This document shows, in pieces, positions 1 through 8,205 of a stretch of 64,000 nucleotides of DNA. Origin of the DNA: Pseudomonas kielensis (GTDB lineage Bacteria; Pseudomonadota; Gammaproteobacteria; Pseudomonadales; Pseudomonadaceae). The notes under the pieces are model-generated. The model made no database searches. It saw only the letters and a list, made by a program, of their open reading frames with translations, and had not been told where the DNA came from. Numbering within the stretch: position 1 is the first letter of the stretch; each line of letters begins with the position of its first letter. Location of the stretch: NCBI RefSeq assembly GCF_014236655.1, contig NZ_JACMYG010000006.1, forward strand, positions 186,001-250,000, read 5' to 3'. A program made the position numbers and the translations under genes.

Positions 1-799
1 CCTGTGCCTCACGTAAACGCTTTTTTTCCGCTTCCTGCTGGGCGATCAGCGCTTTTTGCCGCGCTTCTTCTGCCTCCCGGGCCTGGCGTGCCAGGGTTTC
101 CTCAATGGTTTTCAGAACTTTGGACAGGTCGGCCTGATCCTGCTCGCGGGCCTGCAGCTTCTGGTCGCGGTCCTTGAAGTCGGTGTTGAGCTTGGCCAGG
201 ACTTGCTGGCGCTCCTTGCGGACCTTGTCCAGTTCGTCGCGCTGGCTGTCGAGGCTGCTTTTTTGCACCAGCAGTTGGGCTTGCTGCTGGGCGATGTCCT
301 GCTCGACATTGGCCAGTTGGCGCAGGGTTTCGTTGAAATTCTTCAGCTGCTCCATGCGAGCTTGGCTCAGGTAGTCGTAATAGGTCAGGGTGCGGGCGAA
401 TTTCTCCGGGTTCTGCTGGTTGAGCAGCAGCTTGAGATATTCCTGGCGGCCGTTCTGATAGGCCGCGCGGGCCTGGGTGGCGATCAGTTGTTGCTGTTCA
501 GTGCGCGCGCTCTGGAGTTTTTTTTTCTCGGCATCGAGTCGCTGCAGCTCGGATTCGCTTTTCTTCAGCTCTTTTTGCAGGGCATCGACCTGCTTCTCGA
601 GCTTGCCCATCTCGGTCTCGGTGCCCTTGAGGTCTTTCTGCACCCCGGACTTTTCTTCCTGCAGCTTGCCCAGCAGCTTTTTCAGCTCGGCAATATCCTG
701 ACGCGTGGCGTCCAACTGTTGTTGGGTTTGCGCGCGCTCGTCAGCAAAGGCCGGTTGGAGCAGGCAGGTCAGAGCTAGGGCTATCAGGACGCGGAGCAT
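1..799 (-). CDS. envC: Murein hydrolase activator EnvC, 3' end outside the window
   Basis: Only the N-terminal ~266 residues are present; the gene runs off the left edge. The protein starts with a signal peptide (MLRVLIALALTCLLQPAFA) and continues as a long Gln/Lys/Glu-rich coiled coil typical of EnvC. In this family the coiled coil binds the FtsEX complex in the periplasm, and a degenerate C-terminal LytM/M23 domain activates the amidases that split septal murein; that domain is not visible here. It lies downstream of gpmI on the same strand, separated by a terminator and a REP pair, the usual Pseudomonas arrangement. The family call rests on signal peptide, coiled coil and context. Confidence 0.85.
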   Translation of the reverse strand, partial: MLRVLIALALTCLLQPAFADERAQTQQQLDATRQDIAELKKLLGKLQEEKSGVQKDLKGTETEMGKLEKQVDALQKELKKSESELQRLDAEKKKLQSARTEQQQLIATQARAAYQNGRQEYLKLLLNQQNPEKFARTLTYYDYLSQARMEQLKNFNETLRQLANVEQDIAQQQAQLLVQKSSLDSQRDELDKVRKERQQVLAKLNTDFKDRDQKLQAREQDQADLSKVLKTIEETLARQAREAEEARQKALIAQQEAEKKRLREAQ

Positions 800-855
800 A
801 AAGGTGGGCGACACCGGGGGAAAAAAGACAGCCTAGTATGCCCGCCAAGCGTTGC

Positions 856-879
856 AAAAAAAACGCCCAATTAGGGCGG
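856..879 (-). terminator. Rho-independent terminator of gpmI
   Basis: Read on the minus strand, a CGCCC/GGGCG stem with a 5-nt loop (AATTA on the plus strand) is followed by eight T residues. It lies between gpmI and envC, so envC probably depends on read-through or its own promoter. Confidence 0.8.
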
Positions 880-913
880 TGTGATAACCGGGCTGAAAAA
901 CACCGCAAACCAA

Positions 914-1004
914 TGTGGGAGCGAGCCTGCTCGCGATGGCATCAGTACATTCAACAAAGATGTTGGCTGTCAGATTGCTATCGCGAGCAGGCTCGCTCCC
1001 ACAG
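914..1004. repeat. REP pair (REPIN-type inverted repeat)
   Basis: Two REP units in opposite orientation, each with the core GTGGGAGCGAGC...GCTCGC, separated by about 35 bp of unrelated sequence. It lies inside the gpmI-envC gap and would form a long hairpin in RNA. The same core recurs at 36761-36828. Confidence 0.9.
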
Positions 1005-1030
1005 GGTTTGGCGGTGTTTGAAGAGGCTGC

Positions 1031-2560
1031 TTACACCAGAATCGAAGTGCCGGTCATTTCGGGCGGTTGCTCCAGCCCCAGCAGCTTGAGCATGGTCGGC
1101 GCCACGTCGGCCAGGACCCCGCCTTCGCGGACCTTGAAATCACGCTTGCCGACATAGATGAACGGTACCGGCTCGGTGGTGTGGGCGGTGTGGGCCTGGC
1201 CGGTGGATTCGTCGGACATCTGCTCGACGTTGCCGTGGTCGGCGGTGATCAGCGCTTCGCCACCGACTTTTTCCAGGGCTTCGACAATCCGGCCGACGCA
1301 CAGGTCCAGGCACTCAACCGCTTTGACCGCTGCGGCAAACACGCCGCTGTGGCCGACCATGTCGCCGTTGGCGTAGTTGACCACGATCACGTCGTAACGC
1401 TGGTTCTCGATGGCCTCGACGATGCGGTCGGTCACTTCCGGCGCGCTCATCTCTGGCTGCAAGTCGTAGGTGGCGACTTTTGGCGAAGGGATCAGGATGC
1501 GCTCTTCACCCGGGAACGGTTCTTCACGGCCGCCGGAGAAGAAGAAGGTCACGTGGGCGTATTTTTCGGTTTCAGCGATCCGCAGTTGGGTCTTGCCGTT
1601 TTTCGCCAGGTAGTCGCCCAGCACGTTTTCCAGGCTGCCCGGGGCGAAGGCCGACGGGGCAGGGATGCTGGCGGCGTATTGGGTGAGCATGACAAAACCG
1701 GCCAGTTTCGGCTGACGGGCACGTTCGAACTCGCTGAAATTGTCCTCGACGAACACGCGGCTCAGCTCGCGCGCACGGTCGGCACGGAAGTTCATGAACA
1801 CCATGGCATCGCCGTCTTCGACCTTGACCGGCTCGCCAATGGTGGTGGCCTTGACGAATTCGTCGCTCTCGCCACGCTCGTAGGCGGCTTGCAGGCCTTC
1901 CTGGGCGGTAGCGGCGTTGAACTCGCCGTGGCCATCCACGATCAGGTTGTAGGCCTGGGAGACGCGATCCCAGCGGTTGTCGCGGTCCATGGCGAAGTAG
2001 CGGCCGATGAGGCTGGCGATCCGGCCTTTGCCCAGGGTCTTGAAGGCTTCATCCAGCAGTTCGATCGACGACTGGGCGCTTTTGGGCGGCGTGTCGCGGC
2101 CGTCGAGGAAGGCGTGCAGGTAGATCTTCTCGGCGCCGCGCTTGAAGGCCAGTTCGGCCATGGCGATCAGGTGGTCCTGGTGGCTGTGTACGCCACCCTC
2201 GGACAGCAGGCCCATGAAGTGCACGGCCTTGCCAGCGGCAACGGCTTTGTCCACCGCGGCGCAGATGGTCGGGTTCTCGAAGAACTCACCGTCGCGGATC
2301 GCTTTGGTCACGCGGGTGAAGTCCTGATACACCACGCGGCCGGCGCCGAGGTTCATGTGGCCGACTTCCGAGTTGCCCATCTGGCCGTCCGGCAGGCCGA
2401 CGTCCATGCCCGAACCCGAGATCAGGCCGTTCGGTAAGGTGGCGCACAACCGGTCGAGGACAGGCTTGCGGGCCGCGAACACGGCGTTGGATTCTTCGCT
2501 CTCACTGTGACCGAAGCCGTCGAGAATCATCAGGACCAAAGGTTTAGGCGTGGTAGTCAT
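1031..2560 (-). CDS. gpmI: 2,3-bisphosphoglycerate-independent phosphoglycerate mutase
   Basis: Converts 3-phosphoglycerate to 2-phosphoglycerate in glycolysis and gluconeogenesis, using two manganese ions and a phosphoserine intermediate. The 509-residue length is typical. The alkaline-phosphatase-fold signatures are clear: the first metal aspartate in MILDGFG (D14), the nucleophilic serine in MGNSEVGH (S63), and the C-terminal metal motif ITADHGN. The start at 2560 gives [11 protein letters not shown], the usual N-terminus; the upstream in-frame extension to 2641 looks non-coding. It is divergent from the rhodanese-grxC-secB group and is followed by its own terminator. Confidence 0.97.
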   Translation of the reverse strand: MTTTPKPLVLMILDGFGHSESEESNAVFAARKPVLDRLCATLPNGLISGSGMDVGLPDGQMGNSEVGHMNLGAGRVVYQDFTRVTKAIRDGEFFENPTICAAVDKAVAAGKAVHFMGLLSEGGVHSHQDHLIAMAELAFKRGAEKIYLHAFLDGRDTPPKSAQSSIELLDEAFKTLGKGRIASLIGRYFAMDRDNRWDRVSQAYNLIVDGHGEFNAATAQEGLQAAYERGESDEFVKATTIGEPVKVEDGDAMVFMNFRADRARELSRVFVEDNFSEFERARQPKLAGFVMLTQYAASIPAPSAFAPGSLENVLGDYLAKNGKTQLRIAETEKYAHVTFFFSGGREEPFPGEERILIPSPKVATYDLQPEMSAPEVTDRIVEAIENQRYDVIVVNYANGDMVGHSGVFAAAVKAVECLDLCVGRIVEALEKVGGEALITADHGNVEQMSDESTGQAHTAHTTEPVPFIYVGKRDFKVREGGVLADVAPTMLKLLGLEQPPEMTGTSILV

Positions 2561-2715
2561 AGATTCCACTCGTGGCTGAGTTAAAAAAGGGGCGATGGAA
2601 AAAGGGAGTGGCAGTTTAAAGCGAAGTTCCGGCGGCGTCACCGCCGGACGGGGTTTGGCCCACCATAGTGGCTGTGTATACTGGCCGACATTTTAACGCC
2701 CTGGAACCTCCTTCG

Positions 2716-3129
2716 ATGGTTGCTCACCTGATTGAATTTGCCACTAACCACTATCTGCTCGTCGGTATCTTCGTCGTACTGCTGGCGTTGCTGATCGCTT
2801 ATCAAATGCAGGGCGGCGGTCGCAGCCTGAGCACCGGTGAACTGACCGCACTGGTCAACAAGGACGCCGGCGTGGTGATCGACATCCGTTCGACCAAGGA
2901 TTTCGCCGCCGGCCACATCGTTGGTGCGCTGAACATTCCACACGACAAACTGGCTGCCCGCGTCGGCGAGCTGGAAAAACACAAGGCCAAGACCATCATC
3001 CTGGTCGATGCCATGGGCCAGACAGCCGGTACCCACGCGCGTGAACTGCTCAAGGCCGGCTACACCGCCGCCAAGCTGTCCGGCGGGATCTCCAGCTGGA
3101 AAGGCGATAACCTGCCGCTGGTGAAGTGA
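2716..3129 (+). CDS. Membrane-anchored rhodanese-like protein (YibN family)
   Basis: 137 residues: one N-terminal membrane helix (~13-30) followed by a rhodanese domain (VVIDIRSTKDFAAGHIVGA... GGISSWKGD). In place of the catalytic loop cysteine the sequence reads LVDAMGQTAGTHA, so sulfurtransferase chemistry is doubtful and a scaffold or binding role is more likely. Position beside grxC and secB is the conserved yibN-grxC-secB arrangement of gammaproteobacteria. The ATG at 2716 follows a CCTCC-rich, poor ribosome site; the upstream ATG at 2668 adds 16 residues but is less family-like. Confidence 0.88.
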   Translation: MVAHLIEFATNHYLLVGIFVVLLALLIAYQMQGGGRSLSTGELTALVNKDAGVVIDIRSTKDFAAGHIVGALNIPHDKLAARVGELEKHKAKTIILVDAMGQTAGTHARELLKAGYTAAKLSGGISSWKGDNLPLVK

Positions 3130-3130
3130 T

Positions 3131-3385
3131 ATGGCCCGCGTCGTCGTCTACTCCAGCGATTACTGCCCTTATTGCTCGCGCGCCAAGTACCTGCTCGAAA
3201 ACAAAGGTGTAGCCTTCGAAGAAATCAAGGTCGATGGCAAGCCGCAGGTGCGTGCCGAAATGGCCAGCAAGGCCGGGCGTACGTCCGTGCCGCAGATCTG
3301 GATCGGCAGCACCCATGTCGGTGGTTGTGATGACTTGTTTGCCCTGGACCGCGCTGGCAAGCTCGACGCGCTGCTCAAGGCCTAA
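3131..3385 (+). CDS. grxC: Glutaredoxin 3
   Basis: 84 residues with the dithiol active site CPYC (C12, C15) and the glutathione-binding TSVPQIW and GGCDDL motifs of GrxC. It reduces protein disulfides and mixed disulfides with glutathione in the cytoplasm. The start lies one base after the stop of the rhodanese-like gene, so the two are translationally close and co-transcribed with secB downstream. Confidence 0.96.
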   Translation: MARVVVYSSDYCPYCSRAKYLLENKGVAFEEIKVDGKPQVRAEMASKAGRTSVPQIWIGSTHVGGCDDLFALDRAGKLDALLKA

Positions 3386-3424
3386 TTCCTTCCCTATAAG
3401 ACCCAAGATCAGAAAGGATCTGAG

Positions 3425-3907
3425 ATGACTGACCAACAGAACACTGCAGCTAGCGAAGAAGAAACCGCACCGCAATTCTCCTTGCAGCGCATCTACGTGC
3501 GTGACCTGTCTTTCGAAGCCCCGAAAAGCCCGGCGATCTTCCGCCAGCAGTGGGAGCCGAGTGTCGGTCTGGACCTCAATACCCGTCAGAAAGTCCTGGA
3601 AGACAACTTCCACGAAGTCGTGCTGACCCTGTCGGTGACCGTGAAGAACGGTGACGAAGTGGCCTTCATCGCCGAAGTCCAGCAGGCCGGTATCTTCCTG
3701 ATCAAGAATCTTGACGAAGGTTCGATGAGCCACACACTGGGCGCGTTCTGCCCGAACATCCTGTTCCCGTACGCTCGCGAAGCCCTGGACAGCCTGGTGA
3801 CCCGTGGTTCGTTCCCGGCCCTGATGCTGGCCCCGGTCAACTTCGATGCGCTGTACGCGCAAGAAGTGCAACGCATGCAGCAGGACGGCGCTCAGACCGT
3901 TCAGTAA
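3425..3907 (+). CDS. secB: Protein-export chaperone SecB
   Basis: 160 residues. SecB is a cytoplasmic tetrameric chaperone that holds precursor proteins unfolded and delivers them to SecA. Family signatures visible: [16 protein letters not shown] near the N-terminus, the SecA-contact segment around [11 protein letters not shown], and [17 protein letters not shown] near the C-terminus. A strong AAAGGA ribosome site precedes the ATG. It is the last gene of the rhodanese-grxC-secB group and is followed by a REP pair. Confidence 0.98.
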   Translation: MTDQQNTAASEEETAPQFSLQRIYVRDLSFEAPKSPAIFRQQWEPSVGLDLNTRQKVLEDNFHEVVLTLSVTVKNGDEVAFIAEVQQAGIFLIKNLDEGSMSHTLGAFCPNILFPYAREALDSLVTRGSFPALMLAPVNFDALYAQEVQRMQQDGAQTVQ

Positions 3908-3923
3908 GCAGCGCGGCTGACAA

Positions 3924-3988
3924 CATCGCGGGCAAGCCCGCTCCCACAGGATTGTGCAAAACCTGTGGGAGCGGGCTTGCCCGCGATT
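3924..3988. repeat. REP pair
   Basis: Inverted REP units (CATCGCGGGCAAGCCCGC... and the complement, each joined to CTCCCACAGG) about 11 bp apart, filling the space between the convergent secB and trmL. No other terminator is visible there, so the hairpin may mark the 3' ends of both transcripts. Confidence 0.9.
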
Positions 3989-4018
3989 GTTTTGGCCAGG
4001 CGAAAAATCGCCGGTGGG

Positions 4019-4474
4019 TTATTTGAAACCCAACTGCCGCCAGCCTTCGTACACGGCCACCGCCACGGTATTGGACAGGTTCAGGCTGCGGCAGCCTTCG
4101 CGCATCGGCAGGCGCAGGCGCTGGCCATCGGGCAGGGCGTCCAGCACCTCGGCCGGTAGGCCGCGGCTTTCCGGGCCGAACAGGAACGCATCGCCCTCGG
4201 CGAAACTGGCGTCGTGAAACGGCCGCGAACCTTTGGTGGTGAACGCAAACAGGCGCGGATGGCCAAGGCTTTCCAGGCAGCTGGCAAGGTCGGCATGCCG
4301 CTGCAAGGTGGCATACTCGTGGTAGTCGAGGCCGGCCCGACGCAGGCGCTTGTCATCCATCTCGAAGCCCAGTGGCTCGATCAAGTGCAGGTGGCAGCCG
4401 CTGTTGGCGCACAGCCTGATAACGTTGCCGGTATTCGGCGGAATTTCTGGTTGAAAAAGGATGACGTGAAACAT
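4019..4474 (-). CDS. trmL: tRNA (cytidine(34)-2'-O)-methyltransferase TrmL
   Basis: 151 residues, a minimal SPOUT-class methyltransferase. It transfers a methyl group from S-adenosylmethionine to the 2'-OH of the wobble base in certain leucine tRNAs. Motifs: N-terminal MFHVILFQPEIPPNTGN, then LFGPESRGLP and LPMREGCRSLNLSNTVA, which form the knotted cofactor site. The start at 4474 is fixed by the family N-terminus; the frame stays open upstream, but that part covers the next gene and the repeat array. Its start codon overlaps the start codon of the divergent gene at 4473 by two bases. Confidence 0.96.
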   Translation of the reverse strand: MFHVILFQPEIPPNTGNVIRLCANSGCHLHLIEPLGFEMDDKRLRRAGLDYHEYATLQRHADLASCLESLGHPRLFAFTTKGSRPFHDASFAEGDAFLFGPESRGLPAEVLDALPDGQRLRLPMREGCRSLNLSNTVAVAVYEGWRQLGFK

Positions 4475-4913
4475 GCACGGCTCCGAAGGTAAAGATGGAC
4501 GGCATTCTACGCCGGAAGTGGACCGGCGATCGAAGCTATTGCCGCGGGTAATGGGCTCGCTGGCGATTGTCGGCCTGATGGTGGGATTGATGATCGGTCG
4601 CCTGACCACCCCCGAGCCGTCCGAGTTGCAGCAGGTCGAGGTCACCGGTGATGGTCTGGTGGTGTGGTTCAACAACGCGCCCAAGACCCATGGCGAACTG
4701 ATCGACGGCAGCCTCGCGCTGCTGTTCGAGGCCCAGGGGCAGGCGCAGAAAGGCCAGCTCAAGCTCAACGGTAAGGACGTGAACTGGCGGGTACGTTTGA
4801 GTGACAAGGGATTGTTGCTGACACTGGTGGCGGCCCGGCCGCTGAAGGGCGATTGGGCCGGCAGCGAGGTGGGCGATCGCTGGCGGTTGGAGATCCATCT
4901 CCAGGAGCAATAA
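4473..4913 (+). CDS. Small single-helix membrane protein, function unknown
   Basis: 146 residues: a polar N-terminus, one hydrophobic helix (~residues 27-43, VMGSLAIVGLMVGLMIG) and a ~100-residue beta-rich periplasmic domain (VVWFNNAPKTHGELIDGSLALLFEAQ... WRLEIHLQEQ). I do not recognise a named domain, though proteins like this recur next to trmL in Pseudomonas. An AAAGGA site lies 12 bases before the ATG at 4473; the ATG at 4551, just before the helix, is an alternative and would remove the overlap with trmL. The repeat array and a terminator follow. Confidence 0.7.
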   Translation: MHGSEGKDGRHSTPEVDRRSKLLPRVMGSLAIVGLMVGLMIGRLTTPEPSELQQVEVTGDGLVVWFNNAPKTHGELIDGSLALLFEAQGQAQKGQLKLNGKDVNWRVRLSDKGLLLTLVAARPLKGDWAGSEVGDRWRLEIHLQEQ

Positions 4914-5118
4914 AAGAGGAATCCCCGGCCTGCCTGTACCAAGGACCCCAAAACGGGATGGGCTCACGCGTTGCGTCGTGAGCCCGGTGTAAAGAAGGAA
5001 CCCCTGACCTGCCTGTATCAAGGGCCCCAAAACTGCTTGGGCTCGTCGCTTGTGCGGTGTGAGCCCGATGTAAAGAGGGGAATCCCCGGCCTGCCTGTAC
5101 CAAGGTCCCCGAAACCGG
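4911..5118. repeat. Three tandem copies of an ~80-bp repeat
   Basis: Units start near 4911, 4990 and 5071 (79 and 81 bp apart); the third is cut after ~48 bp. Each unit has a conserved block (CCTGCCTGTACCAAGG followed by CCCC) and the first two have a hairpin with GGGCTC/GAGCCC arms. The stem bases are kept while the loops differ between copies. This fills the first 200 bp of the 513-bp gap between the 4473 gene and ntrC. Confidence 0.85.
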
Positions 5119-5204
5119 GTAGTGAACTGAATCACTGAATGGACTATTGCAGGGGGCGTGCCAGGTTTTAATAGGTTGAAGCAAAATGTTGTGTTGAAAC
5201 GTCG

Positions 5205-5238
5205 AAAGCCCCGTATTCCGGGGCTTTGGTGTTTTTTC
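5205..5238 (+). terminator. Rho-independent terminator
   Basis: Perfect AAAGCCCCG/CGGGGCTTT stem with a 5-nt loop followed by GGTG and six T residues, in plus orientation. It would end transcripts from the 4473 gene and the repeat array. Confidence 0.75.
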
Positions 5239-5338
5239 GATAGAGGTTTGATTGCGAGCGCAGGTGGGATTTCGGATCTGTTGCCGTGCGCGATCGCGGT
5301 TCACGGTGCATTCAGTCGGTGCACGATGGCCCTGAAAG

Positions 5339-5402
5339 CATCGCGGGCAAGCCCGCTCCCACGGCATTGTGCAAAACCAGTGGGAGCGGGCTTGCCCGCG
5401 AA
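5339..5402. repeat. REP pair
   Basis: Inverted REP units of the GCGGGCAAGCCCGCTCCCAC type with a ~17-bp spacer, just past the 3' end of ntrC. Confidence 0.9.
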
Positions 5403-5426
5403 TGGATCTACAAGTCGGTGAAGGAT

Positions 5427-6863
5427 TTAGCCCTCATCCCCTTCATCATCGTCCCCGCCATCGACCTTCATCCCCAGCTCCTTGATCTTGCGGGTCAAGG
5501 TGTTGCGGCCCCAGCCCAGGAGCACGGCGGCGTCGCGGCGGCGGCCGGCGGTGTGCTTGAGGGCGGTTTCGATCATGATGCGCTCGAACGCCGGCACTGC
5601 GCTGTCCAGCAGGCTTGACTGGCCGCGAGCCAGCGCCTGGTCGGCCCATTGGCGCAGGGCCTGTTCCCAGTTGGTCACCGGTGCCGAGTCCTGCGGCAGG
5701 CTCAGCAGCTCCGGCGGCAGGTCGCCGATGTGCACTTCGCGCCCCGAGGCCATCACCGTGATCCAGCGGCAAGTGTTCTCCAGCTGGCGCACGTTGCCCG
5801 GCCACGGCAGGTTCTTCAGGTATTCCTCGGTTTCGCTTTTCAGCAGCTTTGGCTCCACCGCCAGCTCTTGTGCGGCGCGGGCCAGGAAGTGCTTGGCCAG
5901 GGTCGGAATGTCTTCGCGACGGTCCGACAGGCGTGGGATGTGGATGCGGATCACGTTCAAGCGGTGGAACAAGTCCTCACGGAACTTGCCGGCGTGGACC
6001 AGGGTTTCCAGGTTCTGGTGGGTCGCGGCGATGATGCGCACGTCGACCTTGACCGGCACATGGCCGCCGACCCGGTAAAACTCGCCATCGGCCAGGACCC
6101 GCAGCAGGCGGGTCTGGGTGTCGGCCGGCATGTCGCCGATCTCATCGAGAAACAGCGTGCCGCCATCGGCTTGCTCAAAACGTCCGCGGCGCAGGTTGGC
6201 GGCGCCGGTAAATGCCCCTTTCTCGTGGCCGAACAGCTCGGACTCCATCAAGTCCTTGGGGATCGCCGCCATGTTCAGGGCGATGAACGGCGAGGCCGCC
6301 CGTGGGCTGTGGCGGTGCAGGGCGTGGGCCACCAGCTCTTTACCGGTCCCGGACTCGCCATTGATCAGCACGGTGATGTTGGAATGGCTCAAGCGCCCGA
6401 TGGCGCGAAACACTTCCTGCATCGCCGGCGCTTCGCCGATGATTTCCGGGGTGCGGGTCAGGGCGACGGGCACTTCCAGGCCCTGTTGTTCCTGGGCGTG
6501 CTGGTTGGCGCGCTTGACCAGTGACACCGCCTCGTCAACGTCAAACGGCTTGGGCAGGTACTCGAACGCGCCGCCTTGATAGGACGCGACAGCGCTGTCC
6601 AGGTCGGAGTGCGCAGTCATGATGATCACTGGCAAGCGTGGGTGCTGTTCGCGAATCCGTGCCAGCAGGTCCAGGCCACTGGCACCCGGCATGCGGATGT
6701 CAGAGATGATCACGTCCGGTTGCTGGCGCGCCAGGCGGCTCATCACCCCATCGGCGCTGTCGAAGCTTTGCGTGGTCATGCCTTCCTGCTGCAAGGCTTT
6801 TTCCAGGACCCAACGGATAGAACGGTCGTCATCGACGATCCACACGGTTTCACTACGGCTCAT
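5427..6863 (-). CDS. ntrC: Nitrogen regulation response regulator NtrC (sigma-54 activator)
   Basis: 478 residues. Receiver domain with the phosphoacceptor D55 in SDIRMPG; sigma-54 AAA+ domain with Walker A GESGTGKE, the sigma-54 contact loop GAFTGA and Walker B FLDEIGD; C-terminal Fis-type helix-turn-helix (GRRRDAAVLLGWGRNTLTRKI). Phosphorylated by NtrB under nitrogen limitation, it activates sigma-54 promoters such as the glnA promoter in this window. The start overlaps the ntrB stop by 4 bases, so the two are translationally coupled. Confidence 0.98.
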   Translation of the reverse strand: MSRSETVWIVDDDRSIRWVLEKALQQEGMTTQSFDSADGVMSRLARQQPDVIISDIRMPGASGLDLLARIREQHPRLPVIIMTAHSDLDSAVASYQGGAFEYLPKPFDVDEAVSLVKRANQHAQEQQGLEVPVALTRTPEIIGEAPAMQEVFRAIGRLSHSNITVLINGESGTGKELVAHALHRHSPRAASPFIALNMAAIPKDLMESELFGHEKGAFTGAANLRRGRFEQADGGTLFLDEIGDMPADTQTRLLRVLADGEFYRVGGHVPVKVDVRIIAATHQNLETLVHAGKFREDLFHRLNVIRIHIPRLSDRREDIPTLAKHFLARAAQELAVEPKLLKSETEEYLKNLPWPGNVRQLENTCRWITVMASGREVHIGDLPPELLSLPQDSAPVTNWEQALRQWADQALARGQSSLLDSAVPAFERIMIETALKHTAGRRRDAAVLLGWGRNTLTRKIKELGMKVDGGDDDEGDEG

Positions 6864-7945
6864 GTCGATGTGGCTCCTTGTTCCAGTGGCAGAAAGATCG
6901 AGAAGGTGGTGTGGCCTGGGTGGCTGTCACATTCGATCAGGCCCTGGTGCTGGCTGATGATGTTCTGGGTAATGGCCAGGCCCAGCCCGGTACCGTCCGG
7001 ACGGCCGCTGACCATGGGAAAGAAGATGGTTTCCTGCAGGTCCGCGGGAATCCCGGGGCCGTTGTCGATGATCTCGATCTTGGTCACCAGGCGATGGCGC
7101 ACATGGCCGATGGTGAACTGGCGCATGGCCCGCGAGCGCAGGGTGATGCGGCCCAGGCGCAGCTCGTTCTGGCTGCTGATGGCCTGCATGGCGTTGCGCA
7201 CGATGTTGAGGACGGCCTGGATCATCTGCTCGCGGTCGATCAACACGTCTGGAATGCTCGGGTCGTAGTCGCGTACCAGGGTGATGCAGCCTTGGCTTTC
7301 GGCTTCCACCAGGCTGCACACGCGCTCCAGCACTTCGTGGATGTTGCACATGGCCAGCGATGGCAGTTTGTTCGAGCCGAGCATGCGATCTACCAGGTTA
7401 CGCAGACGGTCCGCTTCCTCGATGATCACATTGGTGTAGTCCTTGAGGCTTTCTTCCGGCAGCTCGCGGGCCAGCAACTGGGCCGCGCCGCGAATCCCGC
7501 CCAGGGGATTCTTGATCTCGTGGGCCAGGCCGCGCACCAGCATCTTGCTGGTTTCCTGCTTGGACAACTGCGCTTCTTCCTTGGTAATGCGCAGCAGGCG
7601 GTCGCGCGGGTGCACCTCAAGCAGCAGCAGGGTGGCGCCGTTGCTCAGGATCGGCGTCACCGCGTAGTCGACGGTCAGGGTCTGGCCGGTCAGGGCGGTG
7701 AGCATCGCCTCGCGCTTGGTAAAGGGGTGGGCCTGTTCGACCGCCTGACGCAAGGAGTTCAGGGCTTCGGTCGACTCGGTGAACAGCTCGCTGATGAATT
7801 GCCCATGGCTGCGCTGGCCGCTGATGGCCAGGAGCATTTCGGCTGCCGGGTTCATGTACTCAAGGCGCAGTTCGGCATTGAGCAGAATGGTGGCCGTCGT
7901 CAGGTTGTCGAGTAGCAAGCGGTGCAGTGCGTCGCTGATGGTCAT
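6860..7945 (-). CDS. ntrB: Nitrogen regulation sensor histidine kinase NtrB
   Basis: 361 residues, cytoplasmic, no membrane helices. PAS domain (~10-110), phosphorylation box GLAHEIKNPLGG with H142, and HATPase_c domain with the N box (NIVRNAMQA), G1 (DNGPGIP) and G2 (GTGLGLAI). Under PII control it phosphorylates or dephosphorylates NtrC. The start at 7945 is chosen from the family N-terminus (MTISDALHRLLLDN) and an AGAGG site; the upstream 30 residues to 8035 are unlikely to be translated. An NtrC-like box ~200 bp upstream suggests autoregulation. Confidence 0.97.
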   Translation of the reverse strand: MTISDALHRLLLDNLTTATILLNAELRLEYMNPAAEMLLAISGQRSHGQFISELFTESTEALNSLRQAVEQAHPFTKREAMLTALTGQTLTVDYAVTPILSNGATLLLLEVHPRDRLLRITKEEAQLSKQETSKMLVRGLAHEIKNPLGGIRGAAQLLARELPEESLKDYTNVIIEEADRLRNLVDRMLGSNKLPSLAMCNIHEVLERVCSLVEAESQGCITLVRDYDPSIPDVLIDREQMIQAVLNIVRNAMQAISSQNELRLGRITLRSRAMRQFTIGHVRHRLVTKIEIIDNGPGIPADLQETIFFPMVSGRPDGTGLGLAITQNIISQHQGLIECDSHPGHTTFSIFLPLEQGATST

Positions 7946-8118
7946 TAGGACCTCTTTTGGAGCAGGCGCGCGCGAGAAGGAGGCGCTGTTGCGAGGAAAA
8001 TGCAAAAACCAAACCAAGGCTCCGAAAAGAAGCAATAAACCCCTGGAACGGGCGTTTTAAGTTCGGTTGCGTGGCGTTTTGCCAGCTTCTACGGGTATTT
8101 TCGAACCAAAATGTGTCG

Positions 8119-8130
8119 CTGTATGACAAG
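8119..8130. promoter_or_regulatory. Possible degenerate HutC-type box upstream of ntrB
   Basis: CTGTATGACAAG differs from the palindrome in front of hutU (CTTGTATGTACAAG, 31980-31993) by loss of one T in each half, giving 12 of 14 bases with two gaps. HutC has been reported to act at the ntrBC promoter in fluorescent pseudomonads; whether this is the site is inference. Confidence 0.3.
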
Positions 8131-8142
8131 AGTGCAACCAAT

Positions 8143-8159
8143 CGCACCAATATAGTGCG
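8143..8159. promoter_or_regulatory. NtrC-binding box upstream of ntrB
   Basis: CGCACCAATATAGTGCG matches the enteric NtrC consensus TGCACCA-N3-TGGTGCA at 11 of 14 defined positions and is a near-perfect palindrome. It lies 198 bp from the ntrB start, inside the 260-bp gap to the next gene. Confidence 0.6.
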
Positions 8160-8205
8160 CAAACCTGAACAGCGCCTCAAACACTGCAAAATGAGTTTGC
8201 CTGCC

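Noticed and set aside
8131..8149. Possible sigma-54 promoter for ntrB (TGGTGCGATTGGTTGCA on the minus strand)
   Set aside because: The GG to GC spacing is 11 rather than the strict 10 bases, and it overlaps the NtrC-like palindrome, which explains the sequence better.
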